8,963 nt of DNA from positions 1-8,963 of the forward strand of contig CAQBKK010000045.1 in assembly GCA_948760655.1 (NCBI GenBank). The letters are read 5' to 3'. Under the pieces are notes generated by a model. That model saw nothing but the letters and a program-made list of their open reading frames with translations. It ran no database searches and had not been told where the DNA came from. Made by a program: the position numbers and the translations under genes. This document shows, piece by piece, positions 1 through 6,634 of this stretch; within the stretch, counting starts at the first letter, position 1, and the number at the start of each line of letters is the position of its first letter. Origin of the DNA: an uncultured Bacilli bacterium (lineage in GTDB: Bacteria > Bacillota_I > Bacilli_A > RF39 > UBA660).

Positions 1-4
1 TCAT
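1..4 (-). CDS. Start of a minus-strand gene running off the left edge
   Basis: Only the ATG (positions 4 to 2) and one further base are inside the window, so the product cannot be named. The start is inferred from an excellent ribosome binding site on the minus strand (GGAGGA, about 12-17, six bases before the ATG) and a probable extended -10 promoter at 31-39. In Bacillus, topA is followed by trmFO or xerC-type genes, so one of these would be a natural guess, but nothing here tests it. Confidence 0.45.
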
Positions 5-30
5 TTCTTTCCTCCTCTATTATAGTTATT

Positions 31-39
31 ATTCTATCA
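31..39 (-). promoter_or_regulatory. Extended -10 promoter for the left-edge gene
   Basis: Read on the minus strand, TGATAGAAT is an extended -10 element (TG, one base, TAGAAT), ending 26 bases before the ATG at position 4. No good -35 hexamer is seen 16-18 bases upstream, which is tolerated by extended -10 promoters. The identical 9-mer lies in front of the gene that starts at 6545. A TATAAT also occurs at 19-24 but sits too close to the ribosome binding site to be useful. Confidence 0.4.
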
Positions 40-79
40 TACTTTTCACAAATTTGCTATTGTTTTACTTCAATTTTTT

Positions 80-87
80 ATAATAAA
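80..87. repeat. Target site duplication, left copy
   Basis: ATAATAAA directly abuts the left terminal inverted repeat and is repeated exactly at 582-589 abutting the right one. Eight base pairs is the duplication length known for the IS1595 family. The sequence is AT-only, so chance similarity is easier than usual, but the exact abutment to both inverted repeats makes it convincing. Confidence 0.75.
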
Positions 88-110
88 AGTTGTGTTCAAC
101 ATTATAACTG
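88..110 (+). repeat. IS1595-type left terminal inverted repeat
   Basis: It pairs with 559-581 on the opposite strand: 13 outer bases are identical, then 8 of the next 10. It starts exactly after the 8-bp direct repeat. Confidence 0.8.
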
Positions 111-125
111 ATAAATGAAAAAGTA

Positions 126-134
126 TGCTATAAT
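126..134 (+). promoter_or_regulatory. Extended -10 promoter of the IS transposase
   Basis: TGCTATAAT combines an extended TG with a perfect TATAAT. No good -35 is visible at 17 bases. It lies inside the left end of the element, about 25 bases before the purine-rich AAAGGGAG (160-167), which is the expected layout for a transposase gene. Confidence 0.55.
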
Positions 135-159
135 TAATATAGCCAAATCAAAACTGTAG

Positions 160-567
160 AAAGGGAGTCTAGACCAAAAATTAGATAATGCTAAATCGAT
201 TAGTGCTGATAGTGCTAGTGCATATCAAGATTTTTGCAAAGACAATCGACTTATATTAAATGCAATTCCATCTGGATTTCATAGTGATGGTGTTTTCAAC
301 ATATCTGAAATCAATGGAGTACATTCTCAACTTGAAACTTGGTTTAGCAAATTTGGAGGCGTGTCGACTAGACATTTACAAGAATATTTAGACTGGTTTG
401 TTTATATTTTTACTATGAAAAAGAGATTTATGTTAAATAAAATCAAAACGGAATCTTACTCTAAGTTACTAATAGACAGTAACTACATTAAGTCAGATGA
501 TGTTTTTAATATCAAAATGCCGATTGATTTAAATGTCGCTTATGCTGAATGTCTCAATCAGTCATAA
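160..567 (+). pseudogene. IS1595/ISXO2-like transposase, N-terminus deleted
   Basis: The open frame from the TAG at 157-159 to the TAA at 565-567 gives 135 codons. It contains the C-terminal half of an ISXO2-like DDE transposase: the ADSASAYQDF stretch, probably around the second catalytic Asp, then NGVHSQLETW, FGGVSTRHLQEYLDWF and a charged tail. No ATG, GTG or TTG occurs in frame before GTG at 361, so the domain cannot be translated whole. The zinc-ribbon N-terminus and first catalytic Asp are absent. The ribosome-binding-like AAAGGGAG (160-167) sits directly upstream of catalytic-domain sequence, so an internal deletion seems to have fused the leader to the C-terminal half near 168-185. 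The stop codon lies within the right inverted repeat. The family assignment is from motif memory and is fairly sure. Confidence 0.75.
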
Positions 568-581
568 AGTTGAACACAACT
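559..581 (-). repeat. IS1595-type right terminal inverted repeat
   Basis: Reverse complement of 88-110 with 21 of 23 matches. It overlaps the transposase stop codon and abuts the right target duplication. Confidence 0.8.
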
Positions 582-589
582 ATAATAAA
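582..589. repeat. Target site duplication, right copy
   Basis: ATAATAAA, identical to 80-87 and directly next to the right inverted repeat. Removing the element and one copy recreates an AT-rich inverted repeat (TTTTTTAT, one base, ATAAAAAA). Confidence 0.75.
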
Positions 590-632
590 AAAGTAATTGT
601 TACCTTTAGCGTCTGTTTTTTATATTAGTTGA

Positions 633-794
633 AGCAATGCAATAACTAACATAACTATAATTACTAATACCTTTGATAATCCTTATCATAATGGTTTTAT
701 TGAAGGTAACAATAACTTTATTAAAGTTCTTAAAAGAATTGCTTTTGGTTTTCGTTCTTTTCGTAGATTTAAAGCTCGTATTATGATTTGCTAA
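633..794 (+). pseudogene. ISL3-family transposase, C-terminal fragment
   Basis: After an in-frame TGA at 630-632 this frame encodes about 53 residues ending at TAA 792-794. The last 40 or so carry the C-terminal signature of ISL3-family (DDE_Tnp_ISL3) transposases: NPYHNGFIEGNNNFIKVLKR followed by AFGFRSFRRFKARIM. This is the region of the last catalytic Glu, within IEG. The rest of the roughly 400-residue protein is missing, and the residues before about 660 look unrelated. No ISL3 inverted repeats or target duplication were found, so only a scrap remains. It lies tail to tail with topA. Confidence 0.7.
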
Positions 795-812
795 GGCTTA
801 ATTTCTTCCACT

Positions 813-842
813 AAAAAAGTTAATACCTAATCAGCATTAACT
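813..842 (-). terminator. Probable topA transcription terminator
   Basis: On the minus strand AGTTAAT (842-836) and ATTAACT (824-818) form a 7-bp stem with an 11-base loop, followed at once by a T-run (817-813). It lies about 40 bases after the topA stop. An alternative pairing of AAAGTTAA (851-844) with TTAACTTT (823-816) ends in the same T-run. The stem is weak because it is nearly all A-T. Confidence 0.45.
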
Positions 843-879
843 CTTAACTTTAATTATCACTTTTTTGTATCTTCACACA

Positions 880-2916
880 CTATTTGACATTTAACCTATT
901 TTCGTACTCACAATTAGAGCAGACAACTTTGTCTTTTTTTTCTACTAAAAGACTATCACATTTTGGACATTTTTCTCCAGTCGGTTTATACCATGAGGCA
1001 AAGTCACATTTAGGATAGTTGGAACATCCGTAAAAGAATTTCCCCTTACGAGTTCTTTTTTCAACAATTTTTCCATCACATTTTGGGCAATCGGCAAGTT
1101 CTGTAATTGTTTTTTCTTCTTTTTTGATATATTTACAAGCGGGATAGTTAGAACAAGCGGTGAATTTTCCGTATCTACCATTTCGTATCACTAAGTCACT
1201 TCCACATTCTGGACAAGTTTCTCCCGTTTTTTCTGCTTCTTTCTTTTCCATTTTGTCAAAAGCTTCTTCTACGCATGGCTCAAATTTATCATAGAATTCT
1301 CTCAAGACTTTGATATTGTCCATTTCTTCGTCCGCAATTTTATCTAAATCGCTTTCCATATTACTTGTATATTCCACATTTACAATATCACTAAAGAATT
1401 CTTGTAATTTGTCCGTTGTTTCAATTCCTATTTCTGTTGGAACGAATTTTTTGTCTTCTAAAGTTACATAACCGCGTTCTTTTATTGTTGTTACGATTGT
1501 AGAATATGTACTTGGTCTTCCTATTCCTAGATTTTCCATCTCTTTAATTAAAGAGCTTTCTGAATATCTTGGAAGTGGTTTTGTAAAGTGTTGTTCTTTT
1601 TCAATTTTATCAGCAATAACCGTATTACTTTTATAATTTTTAAAATCAGGAAGTAGTGTATCTTTTTGTTCTTCAAATGAAGCGTACACTTTTAAATATC
1701 CGTCAAATTTTAATACACTTCCGTTTGCTTTAAATGTATACCCATTGTTTTCCAAAATTACAGTCGTTGTTAAGAGTAAGGCGTCTGCCATTAAGGAGGA
1801 AAGAGCTCTTGTATAGATTAAGTTATATAATTTATATTCCTCTGCTGTTAGGTATTTTTTGATACTTTCTGGTGTACGATTTATACTTGTTGGACGAATA
1901 CCTTCATGAGCGTCTTGCATGGTTTTGTCTTTTTTTCCAGCTTTTATACTTCCAATATATTCTGAACCATATTTTTTCTTGATGTATTCATACGTTTCTG
2001 TAACAAATTGGCTCGATACTCGTTCTGAGTCTGTACGCATGTAAGTAATAAGCCCCACTGTCTCGCTTCCTATATCAATTCCTTCATAGAGTTTTTGTGC
2101 TACACGCATCGTTTTTGAAGGAGCAAAGTTAATTTTATTTGCAGCCATACGTTGTAATGTTGATGTTTTAAATACAGGGCGAGCACTTTTTTTTGTGTCT
2201 GTTTGTTTTACATCTTCTAGTTTAAAAGCATTGGATAGTTTTTCTAAAATTTCGTTTGCTTCTACTTCGCTAGATATTTCCACCTTTTTTCCATGATATT
2301 TTTCTAAATCTGCTGTAAAGTCTTTAAAATCCGCTGTAATTGTCCAATATTCTGTTGGAAAAAACGCATTTATTTCTCGTTCACGATCAACAATTAGTTT
2401 TAGCGCTACACTTTGAACACGCCCTGCACTTTTTCCGCCAGTTTTCGATTGCATTAATTTACTTAAGCGAAAACCAATGATACGATCTAAAATTCTTCTT
2501 GTTTCTTGACTTTTTACTAAATTATCGTCAATTTTTCTTGGATTTTGTATCGCATCCAAAACAACGTCTTTCGTAATTTCATTAAATACTACTCTACTAT
2601 AATTGTCATCAATCTCCAAAGCATCTTTTAAATGCCACGAAATAGCCTCTCCTTCTCGGTCTGGGTCGGTTGCTAAATAGACAAAGCTACTTGCTTTAAC
2701 GTCTTTTTTTAAGGCGTTTATATCTTTCGATTTTCCCTTTATCGGAACATAATTAGGGGCAAAATCATGTTCTATGTCTACACCTAGACCAAATTTACCA
2801 GACGTTGCTAAATCGCGAATATGTCCTTTACTTGATACTACTTTATAGTCTCCACCTAAGTATTTTTCAATTGTTTTTGACTTTGCTGGAGATTCTACTA
2901 TTACCAATTTTTTCAT
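880..2916 (-). CDS. topA: DNA topoisomerase I (type IA)
   Basis: Relaxes negatively supercoiled DNA by cutting and resealing one strand through a 5'-phosphotyrosine link, controlling supercoiling behind RNA polymerase. The 678-residue product is full length for a Firmicutes TopA. The Toprim domain opens the protein (VIVESPAKSKTIEKYLG at 5-21) with the metal-binding TDPDREGE at 83-90. The active-site tyrosine is Y292 in GLITYMRTDS (288-297), followed by DAHEGIRPT (335-343) and LGIGRPSTYSTIV from 463. Three C-terminal four-cysteine zinc modules follow: C568/C571/C588/C594, C610/C613/C631/C637, and C650/C653/C666/C669. The ATG has an AAAGGG ribosome binding site just upstream. It is the last gene of the rnhB - LtaS-like - topA unit, 12 nt after its neighbour. 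Its stop is TAG. Identification is secure. Confidence 0.98.
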   Translation of the reverse strand: MKKLVIVESPAKSKTIEKYLGGDYKVVSSKGHIRDLATSGKFGLGVDIEHDFAPNYVPIKGKSKDINALKKDVKASSFVYLATDPDREGEAISWHLKDALEIDDNYSRVVFNEITKDVVLDAIQNPRKIDDNLVKSQETRRILDRIIGFRLSKLMQSKTGGKSAGRVQSVALKLIVDREREINAFFPTEYWTITADFKDFTADLEKYHGKKVEISSEVEANEILEKLSNAFKLEDVKQTDTKKSARPVFKTSTLQRMAANKINFAPSKTMRVAQKLYEGIDIGSETVGLITYMRTDSERVSSQFVTETYEYIKKKYGSEYIGSIKAGKKDKTMQDAHEGIRPTSINRTPESIKKYLTAEEYKLYNLIYTRALSSLMADALLLTTTVILENNGYTFKANGSVLKFDGYLKVYASFEEQKDTLLPDFKNYKSNTVIADKIEKEQHFTKPLPRYSESSLIKEMENLGIGRPSTYSTIVTTIKERGYVTLEDKKFVPTEIGIETTDKLQEFFSDIVNVEYTSNMESDLDKIADEEMDNIKVLREFYDKFEPCVEEAFDKMEKKEAEKTGETCPECGSDLVIRNGRYGKFTACSNYPACKYIKKEEKTITELADCPKCDGKIVEKRTRKGKFFYGCSNYPKCDFASWYKPTGEKCPKCDSLLVEKKDKVVCSNCEYENRLNVK

Positions 2917-2928
2917 AGTTATCCCTTT

Positions 2929-4968
2929 CTAATTTGATTTACTATTTTCTTCTTTGCTCAAGTTATCGTTTAAGCTTTTTTCTAAATACTCAAAATAATT
3001 CGTTGTAATGGCTAGATTGCTTAAATTGATTCTATTATTAATTTCTTGATTAAAAGAAATTACTTCATCATTTGTATAATCTTCTGAACCAAAGTAAGTC
3101 ATTATGCCATTTGTTGCATTATACCTTCCTATTGCATTTTCCCAAGAACCGTCAGAAAAAATCACTCTATTTTTATAAGAGGTTTTATACTCTGGATTTA
3201 AAATATCTTCTCCCATATAGAGCCTTGGATCGTATTCTAAATCAAATAGATTTGCAAGTGTTGGGACAATGTTTATGTAAGAGGTATATTCTGTAAAAAT
3301 TGCTGGCTCCTCTTTACTGTTATAAATTACAAAAGGAGTTTTGTCAACGTTATTTCTTTCAGACACATCATAAGGTAATACTTGATTTATCTCTTCGTTA
3401 TCTAATCCATATGGATAATGGTCTCCATATAATACAATTACCGTATCCTCTAAGATATTTTTTTCTTCTAAAATCTCTAATAGTCTTTCTAATGCTAAAT
3501 CAAGTTCTTTTAGTTTTGACATATAACGTTTTAAAGTAATTGGATAATTTGTATTTTCAAATAATTCTAAATGTTTATCTCCATATATACTTGATGTATA
3601 GTAAGGTTGATGAGATGTTACCGTGGTTAACCAAGTCATAAATGGTTTTGTTGTATCAATTTTTTTAAACGCTTCTTCTATTAAACTAATATCACTAGGC
3701 CATTCTTTGTAAGTTTCTAAGAAAGGAATTTCTAATTCTTCTACTCCATAATAAGCGTTTGAACCCATATTCTTATGAATTGTACTACGAAAGTAATACG
3801 TTTCATCGTAATTATGAAAGGAACTAGTAATGTACCCTTTTTTGTTATATAGATTAAATATACTTTGTGGATAGGTATTTTCTTTATATGTATTGGCTGT
3901 ACATGTTCTGTATATAGAAAATAAACTTGTCATTCCACTCATTTCATTGTTTCCAGTTGCACATGAGTTTCTTGGAGAATAGGAATTTTCAAAACTCCAT
4001 CCTTCTGTATATAATTTATAAAAGGTAGGATAATACTCTTTGTTTATAAAAATTTCATTGACTGATTCCATCATAATCACAATTAAATTTTTTCCTTCAA
4101 AGTATCCTGTATATTCATTCTTAGGAGTTATTTCTCGACTCATAAAATAATTATTTAATGTTTTATAATTTGCATCTGTTGTATTTTCATTTAGTTCTTC
4201 CCATTTTGTATCATCCATATATCTTGTATAATCTGTTGTTTCTTGTTCTTTCTTTTCAAAATAAAGAATTTCGGTTTCTTTTGGTTTAAAAAAACTTGTT
4301 TTTATATCTAAAATACCAAAGGTAGTAACACCGAATTGGTTTACACTTATATTGGGATTTGACGGATTATTAAATAAAGTTTTGGTATTTTCTAATTGTA
4401 ATTTATTTTGCATAAATTCTAAATTTAAAGTTATATAATAGACAAAACAGGAAAATATTAGAAAAATACATCCCATGCTTATTTGCTTCTTTCTTCCATA
4501 TTTTTGAAATAAACTTTCTTCTTCTAAATAATATCTTTTAAATATTTTCTTTTCAAAAGTAATTTTATAATACGTATAGAGAAAAAATGGAAGTATCATG
4601 GTATAAAATAAAGGGTTAAAAGAATTGAAAAAATCTTTAATATATTCTGTAACTGCTCCTAATTGGCTACTTGCTCCAATAGAAATATAGACGCCGAGAA
4701 AGTTTTTAAACCCTGCTTGCAATATTGCATAAACACTTATTATTAATAGTAGTAAAATGCTTATTGTTTTACCTATTTTTTCTTTAAAAGGCATTATTAA
4801 AAGAGAAATAAATAAGGAAATAATATTTACTCCTAAAAGAATTCTTACTACTGCCCAATCAAAAAGGGGCATAGATAGGAGAATACGAAAAATCATTTCT
4901 ATTATGAAAAATGGAATGAAAAAAGATAGATAATTTTTAAACAGTTTGTTTTGCATTTTCCTCTTCAT
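2929..4968 (-). CDS. LtaS-like polyglycerolphosphate/phosphoglycerol transferase
   Basis: Probable membrane enzyme of the lipoteichoic acid synthase (LtaS, sulfatase-fold) family, which builds glycerolphosphate polymers from phosphatidylglycerol outside the membrane. Numbered from the longest frame (GTG at 4983), five membrane segments are visible at about 20-38, 43-64, 73-95, 123-139 and 168-186. A linker and an extracellular catalytic domain begin near 298. Residues matching LtaS metal and active-site positions are E306 (MMESVN), likely nucleophile T343 (SCATGNNEMSG), H458 (TVTSHQPYY) and D521-H522 (LYGDHYPYG). I prefer the ATG at 4968 (residue 6) because GAAGGTGAT at 4979-4987 is well placed for it. 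Either start overlaps the end of rnhB, suggesting translational coupling. CATGNNE replaces the GKTSD-type context of classical LtaS, so the exact substrate is uncertain and no gene symbol is assigned. Confidence 0.88.
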   Translation of the reverse strand: MKRKMQNKLFKNYLSFFIPFFIIEMIFRILLSMPLFDWAVVRILLGVNIISLFISLLIMPFKEKIGKTISILLLLIISVYAILQAGFKNFLGVYISIGASSQLGAVTEYIKDFFNSFNPLFYTMILPFFLYTYYKITFEKKIFKRYYLEEESLFQKYGRKKQISMGCIFLIFSCFVYYITLNLEFMQNKLQLENTKTLFNNPSNPNISVNQFGVTTFGILDIKTSFFKPKETEILYFEKKEQETTDYTRYMDDTKWEELNENTTDANYKTLNNYFMSREITPKNEYTGYFEGKNLIVIMMESVNEIFINKEYYPTFYKLYTEGWSFENSYSPRNSCATGNNEMSGMTSLFSIYRTCTANTYKENTYPQSIFNLYNKKGYITSSFHNYDETYYFRSTIHKNMGSNAYYGVEELEIPFLETYKEWPSDISLIEEAFKKIDTTKPFMTWLTTVTSHQPYYTSSIYGDKHLELFENTNYPITLKRYMSKLKELDLALERLLEILEEKNILEDTVIVLYGDHYPYGLDNEEINQVLPYDVSERNNVDKTPFVIYNSKEEPAIFTEYTSYINIVPTLANLFDLEYDPRLYMGEDILNPEYKTSYKNRVIFSDGSWENAIGRYNATNGIMTYFGSEDYTNDEVISFNQEINNRINLSNLAITTNYFEYLEKSLNDNLSKEENSKSN

Positions 4969-5605
4969 TTTGTAATTTATCACCTTCTTTTATTAAATCA
5001 TGAACTGGTTTGTAAGTAAATCTGTAATTTTCTAAAGGACCATATTTTGCTAGACATTCTAAATGCAATTTCGTAGGATACCCCTTATGTTTATCAAAAT
5101 GGTATTCAGGATGTTTTCTATGCAGTTCATACATCATTTTATCTCGTGTTACTTTAGCGATTACACTTGCTGCTGCAATCGATAAAGATAAGGCATCTCC
5201 ATGGATAATGCTTGTTGATGGCACTTCTAAATTGAGAGGCATGGCATCAATTAGAACATGTTCTGGTTTTATTTTTAAATTTTTTATGGCTTCTAGCATA
5301 GCGAGTTTCGATGCTTCATAGATATTGACTTCGTCGATTTTTTTTGCTGAAATTTCTCCTATTCCAATGGCTATAGCTTCTTTTTTTATTCTGGCATAAA
5401 ATTCATTTCTTTTTTTCTCACTTAATTTTTTGGAGTCTGTTAGTCCTTCTAAGCTATAGTTTACGGGAAGTATTACAGCAGCTGCAACTACAGGGCCAAC
5501 TAAAGGTCCTCTTCCTACTTCATCTACACCTGCTATTAATGATATATTCTTTTTATATAAATCTGTTTCATATTTTAATAGGTCTATTTTTTCTTTTTTT
5601 TTCAC
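4937..5605 (-). CDS. rnhB: Ribonuclease HII
   Basis: Cuts the RNA strand of RNA/DNA hybrids and removes misincorporated ribonucleotides from DNA in the cytoplasm. In numbering from GTG at 5614, the active-site acidic residues are D31 and E32 in GVDEVGRG (29-36), D123 in VLIDAMPL and D158 in ASVIAKVTRD. DSKKLSEKKR (60-69) and HKGYPTKLH (176-184) are further family signatures. I place the start at the GTG at 5605 (residue 4, giving 222 residues) because GGAAGTGAT, eight of nine bases of the anti-16S consensus, lies at 5610-5618; the GTG at 5614 lies inside that site. Its 3' end overlaps the LtaS-like gene. It opens the three-gene unit, with a promoter at 5629-5637. Identification is secure, the start less so. 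Confidence 0.95.
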   Translation of the reverse strand: MKKKEKIDLLKYETDLYKKNISLIAGVDEVGRGPLVGPVVAAAVILPVNYSLEGLTDSKKLSEKKRNEFYARIKKEAIAIGIGEISAKKIDEVNIYEASKLAMLEAIKNLKIKPEHVLIDAMPLNLEVPSTSIIHGDALSLSIAAASVIAKVTRDKMMYELHRKHPEYHFDKHKGYPTKLHLECLAKYGPLENYRFTYKPVHDLIKEGDKLQNEEENAKQTV

Positions 5606-5609
5606 TACA

Positions 5610-5618
5610 ATCACTTCC
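5610..5618 (-). promoter_or_regulatory. Ribosome binding site deciding the rnhB start
   Basis: The minus strand reads GGAAGTGAT, close to GGAGGTGAT, with four bases before the GTG at 5605. This argues against the GTG at 5614, which lies within it. Confidence 0.6.
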
Positions 5619-5628
5619 AGACTTTTTC

Positions 5629-5637
5629 ATTTTAACA
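5629..5637 (-). promoter_or_regulatory. Extended -10 promoter of the rnhB - LtaS-like - topA unit
   Basis: Minus strand TGTTAAAAT: extended TG, one base, TAAAAT. No clear -35 is seen at 17 bases. It lies between the terminator of the upstream gene (5663-5692) and rnhB, so the three-gene unit needs a start about here. The predicted leader is short (fewer than 20 bases). Confidence 0.45.
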
Positions 5638-5662
5638 TATTTTTTACTATAGAGTCTCTATA

Positions 5663-5692
5663 AATTAAAAAAGGAAGAAATTTATTTTCTTC
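5663..5692 (-). terminator. Intrinsic terminator overlapping the stop codon of the 5682-6545 gene
   Basis: Minus strand GAAGAAA (5692-5686) pairs perfectly with TTTCTTC (5680-5674) around a five-base loop that holds the TAA stop (5684-5682). A CC and a six-base T-run follow. The stem is AT-rich but the hairpin plus T-run geometry is standard. Confidence 0.6.
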
Positions 5693-6545
5693 GATTTCTT
5701 ACTTGTTCTTGCCTATTTTTAAAAGCTTCTATTGTCTTTATTATTTCTTGATCTGTTTTATTTTTAGGATAATCCTTAGAAAATATATGGAAAGGATTCT
5801 GTTCGATGCTTTCTTCTTTTTTTTCGTATAATTCTATTTTTTTTGTTGTATCACTAAAATGAATGATTGTATCTTCTAAAAAAGGAATATAATATTCTTC
5901 TAATGTATATTCAGACTCCCCTGTTTTTAATGGAATAGAAAATAAGTAGTCATATAATGTTTTTGTACTTTTTATTCTTTTTCGATAATTCGTAAGTTTA
6001 GTAGTGACAATCGTTACATTTGGTTTTCTTTCTGTTTTCATTTTTATAGTACCAAAATCGAACGCTACAGGCATTCCAGATTCTAGGTAATAAGAAATAG
6101 ATTGATAATTTCCCGTTATTTCTGTTTCATCTTCTATGGATAGTGCCATATGTTCTAAATAGGTTGGCACAATTTTTCCGTTTTCGTAATCATCTACAAA
6201 TTTTATTCCCTCTTTTAGTTTTTGGTATAAAAAGGTTGTCGACATAAATGGAGGAATCGTTTGTTCTACTACGTAAGGCTTATAGTAGGGAGTCATCGGT
6301 AGATTATTTATCTTCTTTTCTTTTGTGTATAGTCTGATTTCAGCTAGGTCTTTTTCTTCTTTTATGAACTCTAAAAAGGAAGGAATTTCTTTTTCTTCTA
6401 ATAAAATATCAAAAGAGTCTGTATACTCATGATAAGGCGTTTTATTTTTAACATCCGATGTAAAATGAAATGTGATTCCATTCTTTTTTATTTTTTCTTT
6501 TAGTTGTACTAAATTTTCACCTTCAATATGAAAAATGGTTCCCAT
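5682..6545 (-). CDS. Uncharacterised 287-residue soluble protein
   Basis: I do not recognise this protein. It has no signal peptide, membrane segment, zinc cluster or nucleotide-binding motif. It is rich in Lys, Glu, Ile and Tyr. The N-terminal part (about 1-75) looks like alternating beta strands and helices. The middle (80-220) has many short beta-like stretches, including MPVAFDFGTIKMK (158-170) and VTIVTTKL (177-184), and the tail (235-287) is highly charged and ends in basic residues (NRQEQVRNRRK). The ATG has a modest purine-rich AGAAAGAGAGAG upstream. It forms its own transcription unit, with an extended -10 promoter at 6574-6582 and a terminator over its stop codon. It sits between rbgA and rnhB, which are adjacent in Bacillus subtilis. 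Long open frame, codon use like its neighbours and its own signals make it a real gene; its function is unknown. Confidence 0.85.
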   Translation of the reverse strand: MGTIFHIEGENLVQLKEKIKKNGITFHFTSDVKNKTPYHEYTDSFDILLEEKEIPSFLEFIKEEKDLAEIRLYTKEKKINNLPMTPYYKPYVVEQTIPPFMSTTFLYQKLKEGIKFVDDYENGKIVPTYLEHMALSIEDETEITGNYQSISYYLESGMPVAFDFGTIKMKTERKPNVTIVTTKLTNYRKRIKSTKTLYDYLFSIPLKTGESEYTLEEYYIPFLEDTIIHFSDTTKKIELYEKKEESIEQNPFHIFSKDYPKNKTDQEIIKTIEAFKNRQEQVRNRRK

Positions 6546-6573
6546 TTTTTCTCTCTCTTTCTAATAGTTTTTT

Positions 6574-6582
6574 ATTCTATCA
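6574..6582 (-). promoter_or_regulatory. Extended -10 promoter of the 5682-6545 gene
   Basis: Minus strand TGATAGAAT, identical to the element at 31-39, placed between the rbgA terminator and the ATG at 6545. The expected start is near 6567, giving a leader of about 20 bases with the ribosome binding region inside it. Confidence 0.5.
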
Positions 6583-6593
6583 CCTTAAACTAA

Positions 6594-6634
6594 AAAAGGA
6601 AATACTTTTTTACCGATCAAAAGTAATTCCTTTT
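6594..6634 (-). terminator. Intrinsic terminator overlapping the rbgA stop codon
   Basis: The arms at 6634-6619 and 6609-6594 (minus strand) pair over 16 positions with a single T-T mismatch, around a nine-base loop GATCGGTAA that contains the TAA stop of rbgA. The descending arm ends in a T-run (6597-6592). It would end the operon that begins near 8549. Confidence 0.7.

Larger units (their letters stand above)
88..581 (+). mobile_element. Internally deleted IS1595-family insertion element (494 bp)
   Basis: The element is bounded by terminal inverted repeats at 88-110 and 559-581. The outer 13 bases (AGTTGTGTTCAAC) are perfect and 21 of 23 match overall, and both ends are flanked by an 8-bp direct repeat. 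Inside are an extended -10 promoter, a ribosome-binding-like purine run, and the C-terminal part of an ISXO2/IS1595-type DDE transposase on the plus strand. Full IS1595 elements usually carry a transposase of roughly 300 residues, so about half the gene is missing. The element cannot make its own transposase and is either a dead relic or a non-autonomous derivative moved in trans. Intact duplications suggest that the insertion is not ancient. Confidence 0.8.

Noticed and set aside
361..567. A complete 68-residue gene starting at GTG 361
   Set aside because: The homologous frame extends upstream to 160 without a start codon, so this is the tail of a truncated transposase, not an independent gene.
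945..1181. A second minus-strand frame within topA
   Set aside because: It overlaps the zinc-finger region of topA in another frame; the topA frame has clear cysteine modules.
3072..3539. Plus-strand open frames inside the LtaS-like gene
   Set aside because: They are antisense to a well-supported gene, lack ribosome binding sites and resemble no protein family.
5648..5662. Palindrome TATAGAGTCTCTATA between rnhB and the unknown gene as a terminator
   Set aside because: No T-run follows it on the minus strand, and a better hairpin with a T-run lies at 5663-5692. It might be an operator but there is no support.
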